Assembly: GCA_021776825.1 (NCBI GenBank)
Contig: JAJFFG010000008.1
Span: forward strand, 21,313 to 85,312
DNA: 64,000 nt
Reading direction: 5' to 3'
Source of the DNA: Planctomycetota bacterium
GTDB lineage: Bacteria > Planctomycetota > JAJSAM01 > JAJVHW01
A program made the translations under genes and the position numbers. This document shows, one piece after another, positions 44,075-53,212 of the stretch (position 1 is the stretch's first letter; each line of letters begins with the position of its first letter). The notes below the pieces were generated by a model. The model searched no databases. It was given only the letters and a program-made list of their open reading frames with translations, and was not told where the DNA came from.

Positions 44075-45355
44075 ATGAACAAGAACCTCATCCGCATCAG
44101 CTTGACCGCGTGCGCTCTCATCGCGATCGCGGGCTCGCAGACCGTCAGCGCCGCGCCCGGCGTGAACGAGCTGCAGAACCCCGGCTTCGAGGACTTCCCG
44201 ACGGTCGGACTCGGCAACCACTTCGGTCACGACATCTCACCGTGGGTCGTCTTGGACGCCGCTGGAGCAGCGGCGAACGTCATCACCGTGGACGGCCCGG
44301 GGAACGGTGCCGGCAAGTTCGGGCAGCCGGTGGACGACGCGGTCGGCGCGACTCCCGCGGTGCCGCGCAACTACCTCGACATCCAGAACGACGCCAACGG
44401 CGTCTACCAGTCGTTCACGACGGAGTTCGGAGGAACGCTCGTGTTCGGCGGGTCCTTCGCCGCACTCGGGAACAGCAAGGGCAACGCAACGTTCTCGCTG
44501 CGTGAAGGTATCGGCGACCAGGGTCCGCTCGTCGGACAGGCGACCGACGTGTTCCTGTCGACCAAGGACTCACAGAACGAGGGCTGGAAGCTCCACAAGA
44601 GTTCGGCCACCGTCGAGCCGAACACGACCTACTCCCTGGTCGTGGAGTTGGACAACAACATGGCGTTCGACGAGGGGTTCGTCGAACTCCACTGCATCAC
44701 GCCGCCGTGCGACATGGACGCGTGGTACCCGTTCGACCGGAACGGCAAGGACCTCATCCTCCGCAAGAACGCCAAGCCCCGCGGGAAGCCCCGTCGCGTT
44801 GACGGGAAGGTCGCGGGCGCCCTCGATGCCTCGAAGGGCAGCATGGTCGTCCGGCACTCCCCCATTCTCGACCAGGGGTGCGGCAACTTCTCCATCGATC
44901 TGTGGATCAAGTACGCGCCGCAGTCGGGCGTCACCGAGGTCATCGAGAAGCGGCGCCAGGCCAGCGGAGCGACGCACGGCTATCTGCTCTACATCGTCGA
45001 CAACCAGTACGGGTTCCAGCTCGCCGACGGCCAGCACACGAACTACAACAACACCGCCGTCCCGGCGATCACGGACAACGAGTGGCACCACCTCGCGGTC
45101 ACCGTGGATCGGAACAACCCGCAGGGACTGCTCTTCTACATCGACGGCGTTGCCGGTCCTTCGCACGACCCTACGGGGCGGCAGGGGAGCCTCGACAACC
45201 CTGCGGACACCATCCTCGGGAAGGCGAATGCGAACGTCTGCCTCGATGAGGTCGAGTTCTTCGACCGCGTGCTGAAGGAGAGCGAGATCCGCGCGCTGTT
45301 CGAGGCCGGTTCCGCCGGCAAGTGCAAGCCGAAGAAGCGCCCGAGGCCCCGCTAG
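44075..45355 (+). CDS. Secreted LamG/concanavalin-like domain protein
   Basis: 426 residues from the ATG at 44075, with GGAGG 9 nt upstream. Signal peptide LTACALIAIAGSQTVSA cleaving before A-P-G. Residues about 30-210 form a carbohydrate-binding-like domain starting ELQNPGFEDFPTVGLGNHFG (the NPGFE opening is common in choice-of-anchor modules). Residues about 220-415 are a LamG/Laminin-G_3 fold: MDAWYPFDRNGKDLILRKNA, NFSIDLWIKYAPQSGVTEVI, HHLAVTVDRNNPQGLLFYID and LDEVEFFDRVLKESEIRALF. The terminal basic KPKKRPRPR may bind nucleic acid or cell wall. It probably binds glycans or protein outside the cell. Convergent with the next gene, separated by a hairpin. Confidence 0.85.
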   Translation: MNKNLIRISLTACALIAIAGSQTVSAAPGVNELQNPGFEDFPTVGLGNHFGHDISPWVVLDAAGAAANVITVDGPGNGAGKFGQPVDDAVGATPAVPRNYLDIQNDANGVYQSFTTEFGGTLVFGGSFAALGNSKGNATFSLREGIGDQGPLVGQATDVFLSTKDSQNEGWKLHKSSATVEPNTTYSLVVELDNNMAFDEGFVELHCITPPCDMDAWYPFDRNGKDLILRKNAKPRGKPRRVDGKVAGALDASKGSMVVRHSPILDQGCGNFSIDLWIKYAPQSGVTEVIEKRRQASGATHGYLLYIVDNQYGFQLADGQHTNYNNTAVPAITDNEWHHLAVTVDRNNPQGLLFYIDGVAGPSHDPTGRQGSLDNPADTILGKANANVCLDEVEFFDRVLKESEIRALFEAGSAGKCKPKKRPRPR

Positions 45356-45378
45356 CCGCCGCCGCGCAGAGACACCCC

Positions 45379-45410
45379 GGCGTCACGAGTCACTCCCGGC
45401 TCGTGGCGCC
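45379..45410. terminator. 11-bp hairpin between convergent genes
   Basis: GGCGTCACGAG (45379-45389) pairs with CTCGTGGCGCC (45400-45410), with one T-G wobble and a 10-nt loop. It lies between the plus-strand stop at 45355 and the minus-strand stop at 45427. No T run. Confidence 0.55.
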
Positions 45411-45426
45411 GAACTCGTTACGGACA

Positions 45427-47463
45427 TCAACGCTTCAGCGCGCCGACTTCGATCTCGACCGGCTCGGTGAGGGTCGACCGTTCGCCGACCGACCGTCGTG
45501 CAAGCTGGCGGTCGTCGGCTTCGATGTAGACGGAGATCGGGCCGGCGCGGTGGAGCTCCAGCACGACGAGGCCGTCCGGGCCGCTCGCGCGACGGATGTG
45601 CTGCCAGTTCAGCGGGAACTTGGTGCCGAACTGCGCGTGCGCCAGTGCCCCGGCGACTGGTTCGCCGTCAGCGTCGACGAGACGTGCCGTCAGGGTCTCG
45701 ACGGGCTGCAGCTCGATCGTGCCGAGGTGCTCGGGCGAGTCGGGCGTGATGGCGATCGCTTCGTCGTAGAGCGCGCAGCCGGGGACCCAGATCCGCAGCC
45801 GTGCTCGACCGAGCGGCAATGGGTCGAGAGCGACGGGCTCGCCGGCGTCCCACGACGCGCGACCGCGCACCCACGCCTCGGGCTCCGCCCCCGGCGCGCC
45901 GTCCACCGACCGCGCGGCGGTGAGCACCCGATGGGGGTGCGAGACTCCGGCCGGGAGCACGAGATCGACGGTTAGGTTGCGCGCGCGCAGGAGTCCGATC
46001 TCGACGTCGATGACGGGTGGCGGAAGCTCCACGCGCTTCGCGGTCATGAAGCCGTCGCGCGAGACATAGAGCGTGACCGGTCCGTCCGGCAGACCTGCTT
46101 GCGACCACCGTCCGTTGGCATCCGTTTCGACGGAGACCGAGCGCAGCTCGTAGACCGTGCGATCCAAGACCTGGATGTTCACGCGGGCCTGCCCGATCGG
46201 ACGTCCGTCGCTGTCGCGCACGACGCCCGACGCGGTGTTGCCGCTCGCGATTGAGACGAGCGTCTGGTGCAACGCGATGCCCTCGGGCACGTCGACCTCA
46301 TGCCGCACCTCGCCGTGCGTGGCGGTCTCGAGATCGAGCACGTGGTGACCGGGCGACACCGGCGCGAGGACGTAGCGACCGGGCTCCTCGCGACGCAGCG
46401 TCGGCTCGAGCAGCGCCGCGCGCAGGTCGATGCGTTGCACGTCCACGGGCGTGCCGTCCGCCGCGGACACGTCGATACGCAGGGATGCGTACGGGCGGAG
46501 CCGGACATCGAACGGCGTGGGGCTCGCCGTCGCGGTCAGGTCGTCGACGAGTGTGGATTCGGCCCAGTTCGTCGCAACGCCGAACACAACATAGGCGGCC
46601 GAGCGGATCAGATCGTCGAACGCGAAGCGTCCCTCGGCGTCGGTGTAGCTCGCCGCGAATCGGTATGCCCGGTCGTCGTCGTAGCGATCGCTCCCGGCAA
46701 CGATCTCACGTGCGGCGGCGAGCGCGTCGCCGTGCTCCTCGAGGTCCAGCGCGTCCCGCTCGACAGCGAGCACGAGGGCGCCATCGACGGGCGATCCGTC
46801 TGGCGCGAGCACGCGTCCTGCGAGGCCGCCGGCCGGAGGGAGCACGATGTCTCGAGTCTGCGCATCCCCCGGAACGGTCGCGTCGGTCCGGAACGTCTGC
46901 GTCGCATGGCCGGGCGCGCGCACGAACACGACCGGCCGATCGCTGCCGTCGAGGGCGGCGACGGAGAACGCTCCATCGTCCGATCCGGCGACTTCGGCGG
47001 CCACGGATCGTTCGGTGCCCCGCTCAAGAGACGGCGGATCGATGGCGTCGTGCCAATCGAAGACCTCGAGGGTCACGCCCGCGAGGGGACGACCGTCTAC
47101 GCCCGACGTGATCCGACCGACGACGAGCGCCTGCGATGTCGCAGCGTCGTCGCTGCCAGGCGACGTCACCAACGAGTCGGACCCGACCGCTGGGTCGACA
47201 CCGGGACGCGCTGCTGGCAGGCGATCGGGGTCCGCGTCTGACGCGTCCACGCTCGCGCCGCGACCCGGCTCGCGAATGTGGCGCCGCCGTGGAGGATCAG
47301 ACTCGGTCGACGAGGTCGGGTCCGCGACCTGCTCCACGCCGTCGGAACGATCGTCGGGCTCGACGGCTCCGTCGGACGGCGTGAGGACCACACCGACGGT
47401 CACGCCCACTGCCAGGAGCAGCAGAACCACGAGCAACCACCCACCGCGCCGCGACTTGCCCAT
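45427..47463 (-). CDS. Membrane-anchored carboxypeptidase-regulatory-like repeat protein
   Basis: 678 residues from the ATG at 47463 with GGGAGGG close upstream. One membrane helix (GGWLLVVLLLLAVGVTVGVV), an acidic Ser/Asp/Pro linker, then repeats: VGRITSGVDGRPLAGVTLEV, GLAGRVLAPDGSPVDGALVL, SGVVRDSDGRPIGQARVNIQ and LTARLVDADGEPVAGALAHA. Each unit has a beta-sandwich pattern with 'DGxPxxGA'. No catalytic residues recognised. Same architecture as the protein at 34731-37154 and the exported part of the sigma-fusion protein. It diverges from the gene starting at 47562. Confidence 0.75.
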   Translation of the reverse strand: MGKSRRGGWLLVVLLLLAVGVTVGVVLTPSDGAVEPDDRSDGVEQVADPTSSTESDPPRRRHIREPGRGASVDASDADPDRLPAARPGVDPAVGSDSLVTSPGSDDAATSQALVVGRITSGVDGRPLAGVTLEVFDWHDAIDPPSLERGTERSVAAEVAGSDDGAFSVAALDGSDRPVVFVRAPGHATQTFRTDATVPGDAQTRDIVLPPAGGLAGRVLAPDGSPVDGALVLAVERDALDLEEHGDALAAAREIVAGSDRYDDDRAYRFAASYTDAEGRFAFDDLIRSAAYVVFGVATNWAESTLVDDLTATASPTPFDVRLRPYASLRIDVSAADGTPVDVQRIDLRAALLEPTLRREEPGRYVLAPVSPGHHVLDLETATHGEVRHEVDVPEGIALHQTLVSIASGNTASGVVRDSDGRPIGQARVNIQVLDRTVYELRSVSVETDANGRWSQAGLPDGPVTLYVSRDGFMTAKRVELPPPVIDVEIGLLRARNLTVDLVLPAGVSHPHRVLTAARSVDGAPGAEPEAWVRGRASWDAGEPVALDPLPLGRARLRIWVPGCALYDEAIAITPDSPEHLGTIELQPVETLTARLVDADGEPVAGALAHAQFGTKFPLNWQHIRRASGPDGLVVLELHRAGPISVYIEADDRQLARRSVGERSTLTEPVEIEVGALKR

Positions 47464-47549
47464 CGCCCTCCCTGCGCCCGATCGTACCCGCGCGGGCCAG
47501 GCAGTCGCGGACGAGACCGCGGGCGCCTGGCTCGCGGCGCCGCGGGAGA

Positions 47550-47555
47550 TACGAT
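47550..47555 (+). promoter_or_regulatory. -10-like hexamer, leaderless start
   Basis: TACGAT, followed by 6 nt and the GTG at 47562. No clear -35 box. Confidence 0.45.
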
Positions 47556-47561
47556 GGCGGC

Positions 47562-48785
47562 GTGAAGTTCCGCGCGCCGGCCGCCACGCTCGTCGTCCTC
47601 CTCGTCGCGGCCGTCGTCGGCGCGCGCGTGTACGTCGATCAGAGACCCACACGACATCGGTGGGCGTGGGACCTTCTGCACCAGTGGCGCGGGGACTGGC
47701 GAGCCCCCTTCGACGACCTGAGAGCAAGCGCCGACGGGCTACGCATCCGCGACAGCTACAGGCGCGGGCAGGTGTACTTCGAGACGGACGACGCGGAGCT
47801 CGCCCGCAGTTTCCTCGATCTCGTGCAGATCGACGAACCGGCGAGCGGGGGTCGGTGCATGTGCAGCGGGGGCACCGTGATCGACGTCCTCCGCGATACG
47901 GGCTTCACGGTGAGCCTCCGGATCCGGCACTCGTGCGCACTGGAGTCCGGGGCGCTGTGGCCCGGGTACGCGCAGCTGACCAGCGAGTCCGCGGAAGCGG
48001 TCTGCACGTGGCTCGCGACGCACGGCGTTTCGATCGAGAGTCCCCTCCAAACGGCTGAGCGCCTCGCTGCCGAGTCGAAGGTGCGCGACGCGGCGCAGGA
48101 CGCGCTCATCGGTCGAGAGCGGGCCGAGGCACTGCGCGCGTGCGAGGACGCCGACGTGGATGAGGCCGCGGCCCTCATCGCCGAGTGGGCGCCGGACGAG
48201 GCCGACCGGATCGTCCTCATCGTTCGCTTTCTCACCATCGGGGACTCCGGTGACTACGACGGTGGGAGTCGCGCGTACACCCACGTGTACCGGGCGTTCG
48301 ATGGCACCCACGATCCCGAGGCGCTCGCCGTCGCGTTCACTCGCCTGTTCGCCGACGAAGCGATCGCATCAGACGCGGCGGCCTGGTTCGAGGGGATCGA
48401 CCGTTACGACGATGGGGAGTTCCCCGCCGCTGCTCTGCCCCGGCTGCGCAGCATCGCCGCGAATCGACTGCTCGCGTCGCGAGACGAATACCACCAGGGC
48501 CTCGGTGTCGAAGTCCTCGGGCGAGTCGGCGACACACCGGAGATCCGCGCGAGACTCCTCGGCATGTTGCCGGAGACCCGCGACGACGGGAGCCCGAGGT
48601 CACGCACGACAGCTCCTCAGATGGAGGCCGCCCTGTTGGTCGCCGCGTTCTGCGAGCCGACAATGCTCCCGCGCCTGCAGGCGCTGGCCGAAGCCGGCGA
48701 GGATCGCGACTGGTGGCCGGATCGCATGTCGGAACGGATCGCGGAGCGCCTCGAGGACGACCGGTCGGCCGTCGACGACGACTGA
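47562..48785 (+). CDS. Membrane-anchored protein with C-terminal helical repeats
   Basis: 407 residues from a GTG at 47562. N-terminal anchor (PAATLVVLLVAAVVGARVYV), then an exported alpha/beta domain with Cys-containing GGRCMCSGGTVIDVLRDTGF, and a helical C-terminal half with HEAT-like pairs: LPRLRSIAANRLLASRDEYH, LGVEVLGRVGDTPEIRARLL, PQMEAALLVAAFCEPTMLPR. No family known. TACGAT lies 6 nt before the start. It is separated from a convergent DUF433 gene by a hairpin. Confidence 0.6.
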   Translation: MKFRAPAATLVVLLVAAVVGARVYVDQRPTRHRWAWDLLHQWRGDWRAPFDDLRASADGLRIRDSYRRGQVYFETDDAELARSFLDLVQIDEPASGGRCMCSGGTVIDVLRDTGFTVSLRIRHSCALESGALWPGYAQLTSESAEAVCTWLATHGVSIESPLQTAERLAAESKVRDAAQDALIGRERAEALRACEDADVDEAAALIAEWAPDEADRIVLIVRFLTIGDSGDYDGGSRAYTHVYRAFDGTHDPEALAVAFTRLFADEAIASDAAAWFEGIDRYDDGEFPAAALPRLRSIAANRLLASRDEYHQGLGVEVLGRVGDTPEIRARLLGMLPETRDDGSPRSRTTAPQMEAALLVAAFCEPTMLPRLQALAEAGEDRDWWPDRMSERIAERLEDDRSAVDDD

Positions 48786-48830
48786 CGGCGGGCGCATCTC
48801 CGCTCGGCGAACCGAGGCCGACCCGTTGGT

Positions 48831-48850
48831 GGGACAGACGGGACTGTCCC
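48831..48850. terminator. 7-bp perfect hairpin between convergent genes
   Basis: GGGACAG (48831-48837) pairs with CTGTCCC (48844-48850), loop acggga. It is placed between the stops of the gene ending 48785 and the DUF433 gene ending 48872. Confidence 0.5.
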
Positions 48851-48871
48851 GGCTTCCGCCGACCGTGAGCC

Positions 48872-49153
48872 TCAGTCTGTCGAGCGGTCAGGATCCTCGT
48901 CCGCCTCGTCGAAGCGATTCCGTTCGATGTGGCCGAGGATCTCCTCCTGGTGATCGGAGAAGTACGCCAGCGCCTCGAACACCTGCGCCTGGGTCAGATG
49001 CGGGAAGTGCGTCGGGATCTCTTCTGCACTCACTCCCATTCGCCAGGTCTCGACAATCGCCCGCACAGGCACACGAGTTCCCCGAACGATCGGTTCGCCC
49101 GAGAGGATTGCCGGGTCCTTCACGACGTGTCGATAGCCGGTCTCGATGGTCAT
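48872..49153 (-). CDS. DUF433 antitoxin-like protein (orphan)
   Basis: 93 residues from the ATG at 49153 (MTIETGYRHVVKDPAILSGE). The core P-A-I-L-S-G-E-P-I-V-R-G-T-R-V-P-V-R and IVETWRMGVSAEEIPTHFPH, then LTQAQVFEALAYFSDHQEEI is the DUF433 winged-helix fold, normally the antitoxin partner of a DUF5615/PIN-type toxin. No such toxin gene is found in the surrounding sequence. The C-terminus is acidic. TAATCT (49165-49160) stands 6 nt before the start, so the mRNA is likely leaderless. It may regulate its own promoter. Confidence 0.9.
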   Translation of the reverse strand: MTIETGYRHVVKDPAILSGEPIVRGTRVPVRAIVETWRMGVSAEEIPTHFPHLTQAQVFEALAYFSDHQEEILGHIERNRFDEADEDPDRSTD

Positions 49154-49264
49154 GTCAGGAGATTAGCACGCCCCGGAGTCGACCGCATCGCCCCCGGAAT
49201 CCGTGTGGCGGGGCGCCTGGGAGAGGGCGCCCCGCCGTGGGAGAGAGAGAGCGTGCTTCGCTCG

Positions 49265-50125
49265 TCAGTCGCGGTATCGTCCGGAGCCGGTCCGCGCCCC
49301 ATCGAGGCGCTCGCGCAGCTCCTGGCGAGCGCTGCTGAAGCGCAGCGCGCCGTAGACGGTGTGGAAGGACTGTTTGTCGACGACACGCGGGTGGAGCAAG
49401 GCTGCCGTGTCGACCTGCCCCCAGGGCTGGATGCGACGGACGATGACAGCAGCTTGATCGCTCGTGAAGTACGCGTGGCGCGCCGTGTCTCGCACGAGCG
49501 CGACCTTGTCGTCGGCAAACGAGGTCCGATCCAGAGAGCTTAGGAAGCGCCGGAAGGGCGCGTCCTGAATGTGGATGATGACGGTGCGGGGAGCTTCGTG
49601 ACGGATCTCCTCGTACCGCGGGGCGCGCTCGAGGCGCTGGTGCAGTTGCGCCAGCTCGTTGCGCATCTCCGCGATCCGCGACTCCAACTCACGCTGCCGT
49701 GCGTAGGGGTCCGGTCGATGGGAGTCGTGCCCGGCGCGATGTCCGTCACGCCGCCCGCGAGAGCCGTGGAGCGTGGTCTCGCCACGCGCCCGCTCTTCGC
49801 TGCGCAGGTAGCCGGTGCGCACGTGCACCTCGACCCGACGCTGGGTCTCGACACGACGCTGGGTGTCCATACGTCGCTGGGGTCTCGCCAGTTCGGCGAT
49901 GTCAGCGGCGTCCGCCATGAGTCGATCGACGCGGCGCAGCATGGCTTCGCGCCGGACGATCGCACGATCCGCACCGCGCTGCACGACGACGACATCGGTG
50001 TGTGCGCCGCCGCGAGAGCCGTGGAGCGTGGTGGGCTGCTCCTCGCCCGCCAGAAGGGCGGGACCGGTCAGCGCGATCCCCGTGGCAGACAGGGCCAGCG
50101 CGAGAACTGCGTGTCGGTTGAGCAT
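49265..50125 (-). CDS. Secreted DUF4476-type protein
   Basis: 286 residues from the ATG at 50125, with ideal GGAGGTGA 4 nt upstream. Signal peptide (VLALALSATGIALTGPALLA). The middle is Arg/His-rich with R-R-M-D-T-Q-R-R-V-E-T-Q-R-R-V-E repeats and TTLHGSRG occurring twice, then a helical stretch ELESRIAEMRNELAQLHQRL. Residues about 190-275 (FLSSLDRTSFADDKVALVRD, AYFTSDQAAVIVRRIQPWGQ and HPRVVDKQSFHTVYGALRF) match the DUF4476 domain, known in exported bacterial proteins with no defined function. It lies alone in its direction between the DUF433 and FG-GAP genes. Confidence 0.75.
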   Translation of the reverse strand: MLNRHAVLALALSATGIALTGPALLAGEEQPTTLHGSRGGAHTDVVVVQRGADRAIVRREAMLRRVDRLMADAADIAELARPQRRMDTQRRVETQRRVEVHVRTGYLRSEERARGETTLHGSRGRRDGHRAGHDSHRPDPYARQRELESRIAEMRNELAQLHQRLERAPRYEEIRHEAPRTVIIHIQDAPFRRFLSSLDRTSFADDKVALVRDTARHAYFTSDQAAVIVRRIQPWGQVDTAALLHPRVVDKQSFHTVYGALRFSSARQELRERLDGARTGSGRYRD

Positions 50126-50289
50126 CGTTCACCTCCGTGTAGTGCGCCTCGTGCGCACCTTGAGGTTGGCAATGCCCGTGCCATTCGGTCCACGCAGGCC
50201 GGATCGTGCGCTTCGTCCCCCACCGGGGACACGAGCGCGGTGATCCGGGGTCAGGACGCCGAGCCTGGGGAGGGCCCGCGAATCCAGTG

Positions 50290-52233
50290 TTAGGGGATGA
50301 GCCCCTCGATCACGACGTCGCCATCCTGCTCGCGGACCTGGAGCTTCTTCCCCTTGAGCTCGGCGAGGTTCTGGGCTCCGCCTGGCAGCCGATCGCCCTT
50401 CTTCGAATCCGCGCGGAACTTGCCCTTCCGAAGCTCGCCCGCCTTCGAGAACGTGCCGGAGCCGACGTCGTCCTCGACGAACACGTCGTAGACGGCCTTC
50501 TTGTCGACGCCCTTCGCCTTCACGTCGAGGCGCGTCGTACCGCTCGAGCCCTTGAACTTGCCGGTGATCTTGGCCGACGCACCGTCGAGCGGGCCATCGG
50601 GAGCCTGCGGGAGGATGCCCTTCACCTTGCCGTTCGGCGGCTTGCCGAGCAACGGGATCGGCGTGTCGAGCACGATCTCGGCGAGGCCGTAGCGGATCTG
50701 CAGCCGACGCCCGGTCAGGTCCGCGATCGACTCGGCGTTCAGCACCGGCGGGAGCTCGCCATCTCCTGTCAGCGCGAACTCGGCCAGGCCCTTCTTCACG
50801 TTGGTGACCGTCACGTCGGCGATGTGAGAAAACGTGTCGGCGTCGCGCGCATCCTCGAGGAACGCGGTGAGCGGAGTTCCTGGCGGCGGCATGCCGACGA
50901 GCTTGCCGAACAGCGTGAACCGCGTGCCCTTCCCGGAGACGCGCACCGTGCCGCGCGCCGTGCCGGCCAGCCCGGGACGCGTCAGCGGAAACGTCGCGCT
51001 GATCGCGAACTGGATCCGCGGAGGCGGCAACGTCACGGCCACGATGCGCGCCGTGTCGACGCCCCACGCACCGACGATCAGATCGGGCACGGCGTCGTTC
51101 GTGACGTCCCCCACTCCGTCCACGAAATCGCCAGTGCCGTCGAACTCGTCACCGTCGTACTGAAACAGAATGCGCCCGTCCGCGAGCGACACGACGTAGA
51201 CGCTCCCGTTCGCACCGACAATCACGTCGGGGATGCCATCGATGTCCACGTCGCCCGGGGCGGCGAGATCCGTGCCGAAGCCCAGGCGGTCGTCCGGTCC
51301 GGGAACGACGAGGATCAACTTGCCCTTCTTGCCCGAGTAGACCTGAAGATTGCCCTGTCCGGGTCCGCTCGACGGAGACGCGACGACCAGGTCATCGATG
51401 CCGTCCTGATCCACGTCACCGACGTTCTGGATCGCGCGACCGAACGACGCTCCCGGCTCCTTGCCTTTGAGCGTCCGGATGGAGGTGCCGTCGCGACCCG
51501 AGACGATCTCGACGAGACCGACGACCGGGCGATTCTGGTTCTTCGGATCGGCTCCCGGCGCGCCGTACGCGACGTCATCGAATCCATCCCCGTCCAGGTC
51601 GCCGACACCGGCCACGGCACGGCCGAGGTTGGCGTTGTTGCTGCTTCCGTCGCGCCGCAGGTCGATGAGTTCCGCACCGTTGACGCCGGAGTAGACGCGT
51701 GCCGATCCGGCCGACGAGCCGGTCGCTCCAGGAGCTCCGACGACGAAGTCGGGCGTCCCATCGTTGTTGACGTCACCCGCGTCCGCGACCTCGTCGCCGA
51801 AGCGATCGAACGCACGCGAACCGGTGACCGTCAGCAGCCGCGTCCCGGTCGCTCCCGAGAACACATGCGCTTGGCCCGCCGGCGCGTCAACGCGCGAACC
51901 ACGATTGTGGCCGACAAGGATGTCGCGGACGGCATCACCGTCGATGCTCGCCATGCTCTTGACCGACACGCCGAATCCGCGGCCGAGATCGTCCGCGAGC
52001 AGGGTGCTCAGTTCGACGCCGTTGGCGCCGGAGATCACACGCACCTCGCCCGTGTTCTCGGACCCGACGACGAAGTCCGGGATCAGGTCGGCGTTGACGT
52101 CACCGACGCCGGCCACATCCCACCCGGTGAGATCGTTCGGCTCACCGATGATCTCGCGCACGACATCGTCGGCCGAGGCAGCGCCCCCAAGCAGCGCGGC
52201 CAGCACGGCGGCAACACACACGTTCGTTCTCAT
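50290..52233 (-). CDS. Secreted FG-GAP/integrin-like beta-propeller protein
   Basis: 647 residues from the ATG at 52233; GGAGGAGAG lies 7 nt upstream. Signal peptide (VAAVLAALLGGAASA). Residues about 25-390 are FG-GAP repeats with calcium-binding D-x-D-x-D-G-like loops: DVAGVGDVNADLIPDFVVGS, VADAGDVNNDGTPDFVVGAP, VAGVGDLDGDGFDDVAYGAP, IQNVGDVDQDGIDDLVVASP and LAAPGDVDIDGIPDVIVGAN. The C-terminal third has two related beta domains (LTAFLEDARDADTFSHIADV; KKAVYDVFVEDDVGSGTFSK) of the type also seen in the protein at 6199-7425. It is an extracellular propeller, probably a binding or scaffold protein. Confidence 0.9.
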   Translation of the reverse strand: MRTNVCVAAVLAALLGGAASADDVVREIIGEPNDLTGWDVAGVGDVNADLIPDFVVGSENTGEVRVISGANGVELSTLLADDLGRGFGVSVKSMASIDGDAVRDILVGHNRGSRVDAPAGQAHVFSGATGTRLLTVTGSRAFDRFGDEVADAGDVNNDGTPDFVVGAPGATGSSAGSARVYSGVNGAELIDLRRDGSSNNANLGRAVAGVGDLDGDGFDDVAYGAPGADPKNQNRPVVGLVEIVSGRDGTSIRTLKGKEPGASFGRAIQNVGDVDQDGIDDLVVASPSSGPGQGNLQVYSGKKGKLILVVPGPDDRLGFGTDLAAPGDVDIDGIPDVIVGANGSVYVVSLADGRILFQYDGDEFDGTGDFVDGVGDVTNDAVPDLIVGAWGVDTARIVAVTLPPPRIQFAISATFPLTRPGLAGTARGTVRVSGKGTRFTLFGKLVGMPPPGTPLTAFLEDARDADTFSHIADVTVTNVKKGLAEFALTGDGELPPVLNAESIADLTGRRLQIRYGLAEIVLDTPIPLLGKPPNGKVKGILPQAPDGPLDGASAKITGKFKGSSGTTRLDVKAKGVDKKAVYDVFVEDDVGSGTFSKAGELRKGKFRADSKKGDRLPGGAQNLAELKGKKLQVREQDGDVVIEGLIP

Positions 52234-52425
52234 CCGGCACTCTCCTCCACAACCCGGTCAGAGGATACGGGCCTTGCGGTCCAACGTCGCGCCGCAGTCG
52301 TCGCCCCGCCAGTACGGGGACCGAGTGTCGATCGTGCGCGACTGCCTTCAGGATCACGCAACACACCCCTCCTACGCTTCGAGTGCAAAGGGGGTCGCGC
52401 AGACTTCGAGTCAAGGAGGATCGAG

Positions 52426-52638
52426 ATGCGCGTACGACAGACGATCTGTGTCGCCGTGGTCCTCGCCGTGGCGCCGCTGGCACTCTCCAGCGACGGAACG
52501 GCGTTCACGCCGCCCGACGAGTTCCGCACCATCGATGGAGTCGGCAACAATGTTGCCGAACCCGAGTGGGGCGCAGCGCTGACTCCACTGGTCCGCATAA
52601 CCTTCGCGGACTACGCCGACGGCGTGGACGAGGAGTAA
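52426..52638 (+). CDS. Short secreted fragment similar to the N-terminus of heme peroxidases
   Basis: 70 residues from the ATG at 52426 with AGGAGG 6 nt upstream. Signal peptide (TICVAVVLAVAPLALS), then FRTIDGVGNNVAEPEWGAAL and TPLVRITFADYADGVDEE ending in a stop. The phrase 'RTIDGxGNNxxxPxWGxAxTxLxRxxxxxYADG' opens animal-type (myeloperoxidase-like) peroxidases of bacteria, which are usually 500 residues or more. Here the protein stops at once after YADG, so the enzyme body is missing. It may be a truncated relic with its start intact, or a small secreted decoy. A hairpin follows at 52682. Confidence 0.65.
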   Translation: MRVRQTICVAVVLAVAPLALSSDGTAFTPPDEFRTIDGVGNNVAEPEWGAALTPLVRITFADYADGVDEE

Positions 52639-52681
52639 CCGCACCGCTGACTAGCTCCGCTGACTGGGGAGATCGCACGCC

Positions 52682-52711
52682 GAGCGCCCGGAGCCTCGGC
52701 TCCGGGCGCTC
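52682..52711 (+). terminator. Strong hairpin after the peroxidase fragment
   Basis: GAGCGCCCGGAG (52682-52693) pairs perfectly with CTCCGGGCGCTC (52700-52711) around loop cctcgg. It follows the stop at 52638 by about 44 bp and precedes the gene at 52745. No T-tract. Confidence 0.6.
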
Positions 52712-52744
52712 AACTCGTACGCGGGTTCGTGCGAGACTGCGCCG

Positions 52745-53212
52745 ATGTCGGCCGTCCTCCCGCTGAGCGTCATCGTCGGCGGCGCGTTCCTCGCGAGCGC
52801 AGCCGTAGCGTGGGTTGGCTCGCGTCTCGCCGGGTCTCGGGCCGCGCTCGCGTCGACCGGTCACTGGGCGGTCCGCGCCCGCGCATGGTGGCCGCTCCGC
52901 ATCGTGACCATCCGCCTCGCGATGCTCTGTCCAGTTGCGTTGGCTGCCGCCACGCTGGTCGCGCTGCGCGCTCACGACGGGGTCACGCTATGGCTGTACG
53001 CCCTGCTCGTCGCCGCCGCCGCGTACGCGGGCGTGGTGTGCGTGACCGCGCCGCTCATGCGACGCATGACCGCCGCCCAGGCGTCGTGGCGGACCTACTG
53101 GAACGGTCGCATCGTGCAGGCGCTCCTGATCTGGTTCGGGTGGTTCGCGATGGTCGGTGCCTGCGCCACGATGGCGCCGCGCTGGGGAACGCACGCGATG
53201 ATCCTGCGCTAG
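52745..53212 (+). CDS. Small integral membrane protein of unknown function
   Basis: 155 residues from the ATG at 52745. About four membrane helices: LPLSVIVGGAFLASAAVAWV, LRIVTIRLAMLCPVALAAAT, TLWLYALLVAAAAYAGVVCV and VQALLIWFGWFAMVGACATM. It overlaps the end of the GNAT gene by 4 bases at the stop codons (convergent). No family known. GAGACT lies 6 nt before the start and would fit a leaderless -10 box, but weakly. Confidence 0.6.
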   Translation: MSAVLPLSVIVGGAFLASAAVAWVGSRLAGSRAALASTGHWAVRARAWWPLRIVTIRLAMLCPVALAAATLVALRAHDGVTLWLYALLVAAAAYAGVVCVTAPLMRRMTAAQASWRTYWNGRIVQALLIWFGWFAMVGACATMAPRWGTHAMILR

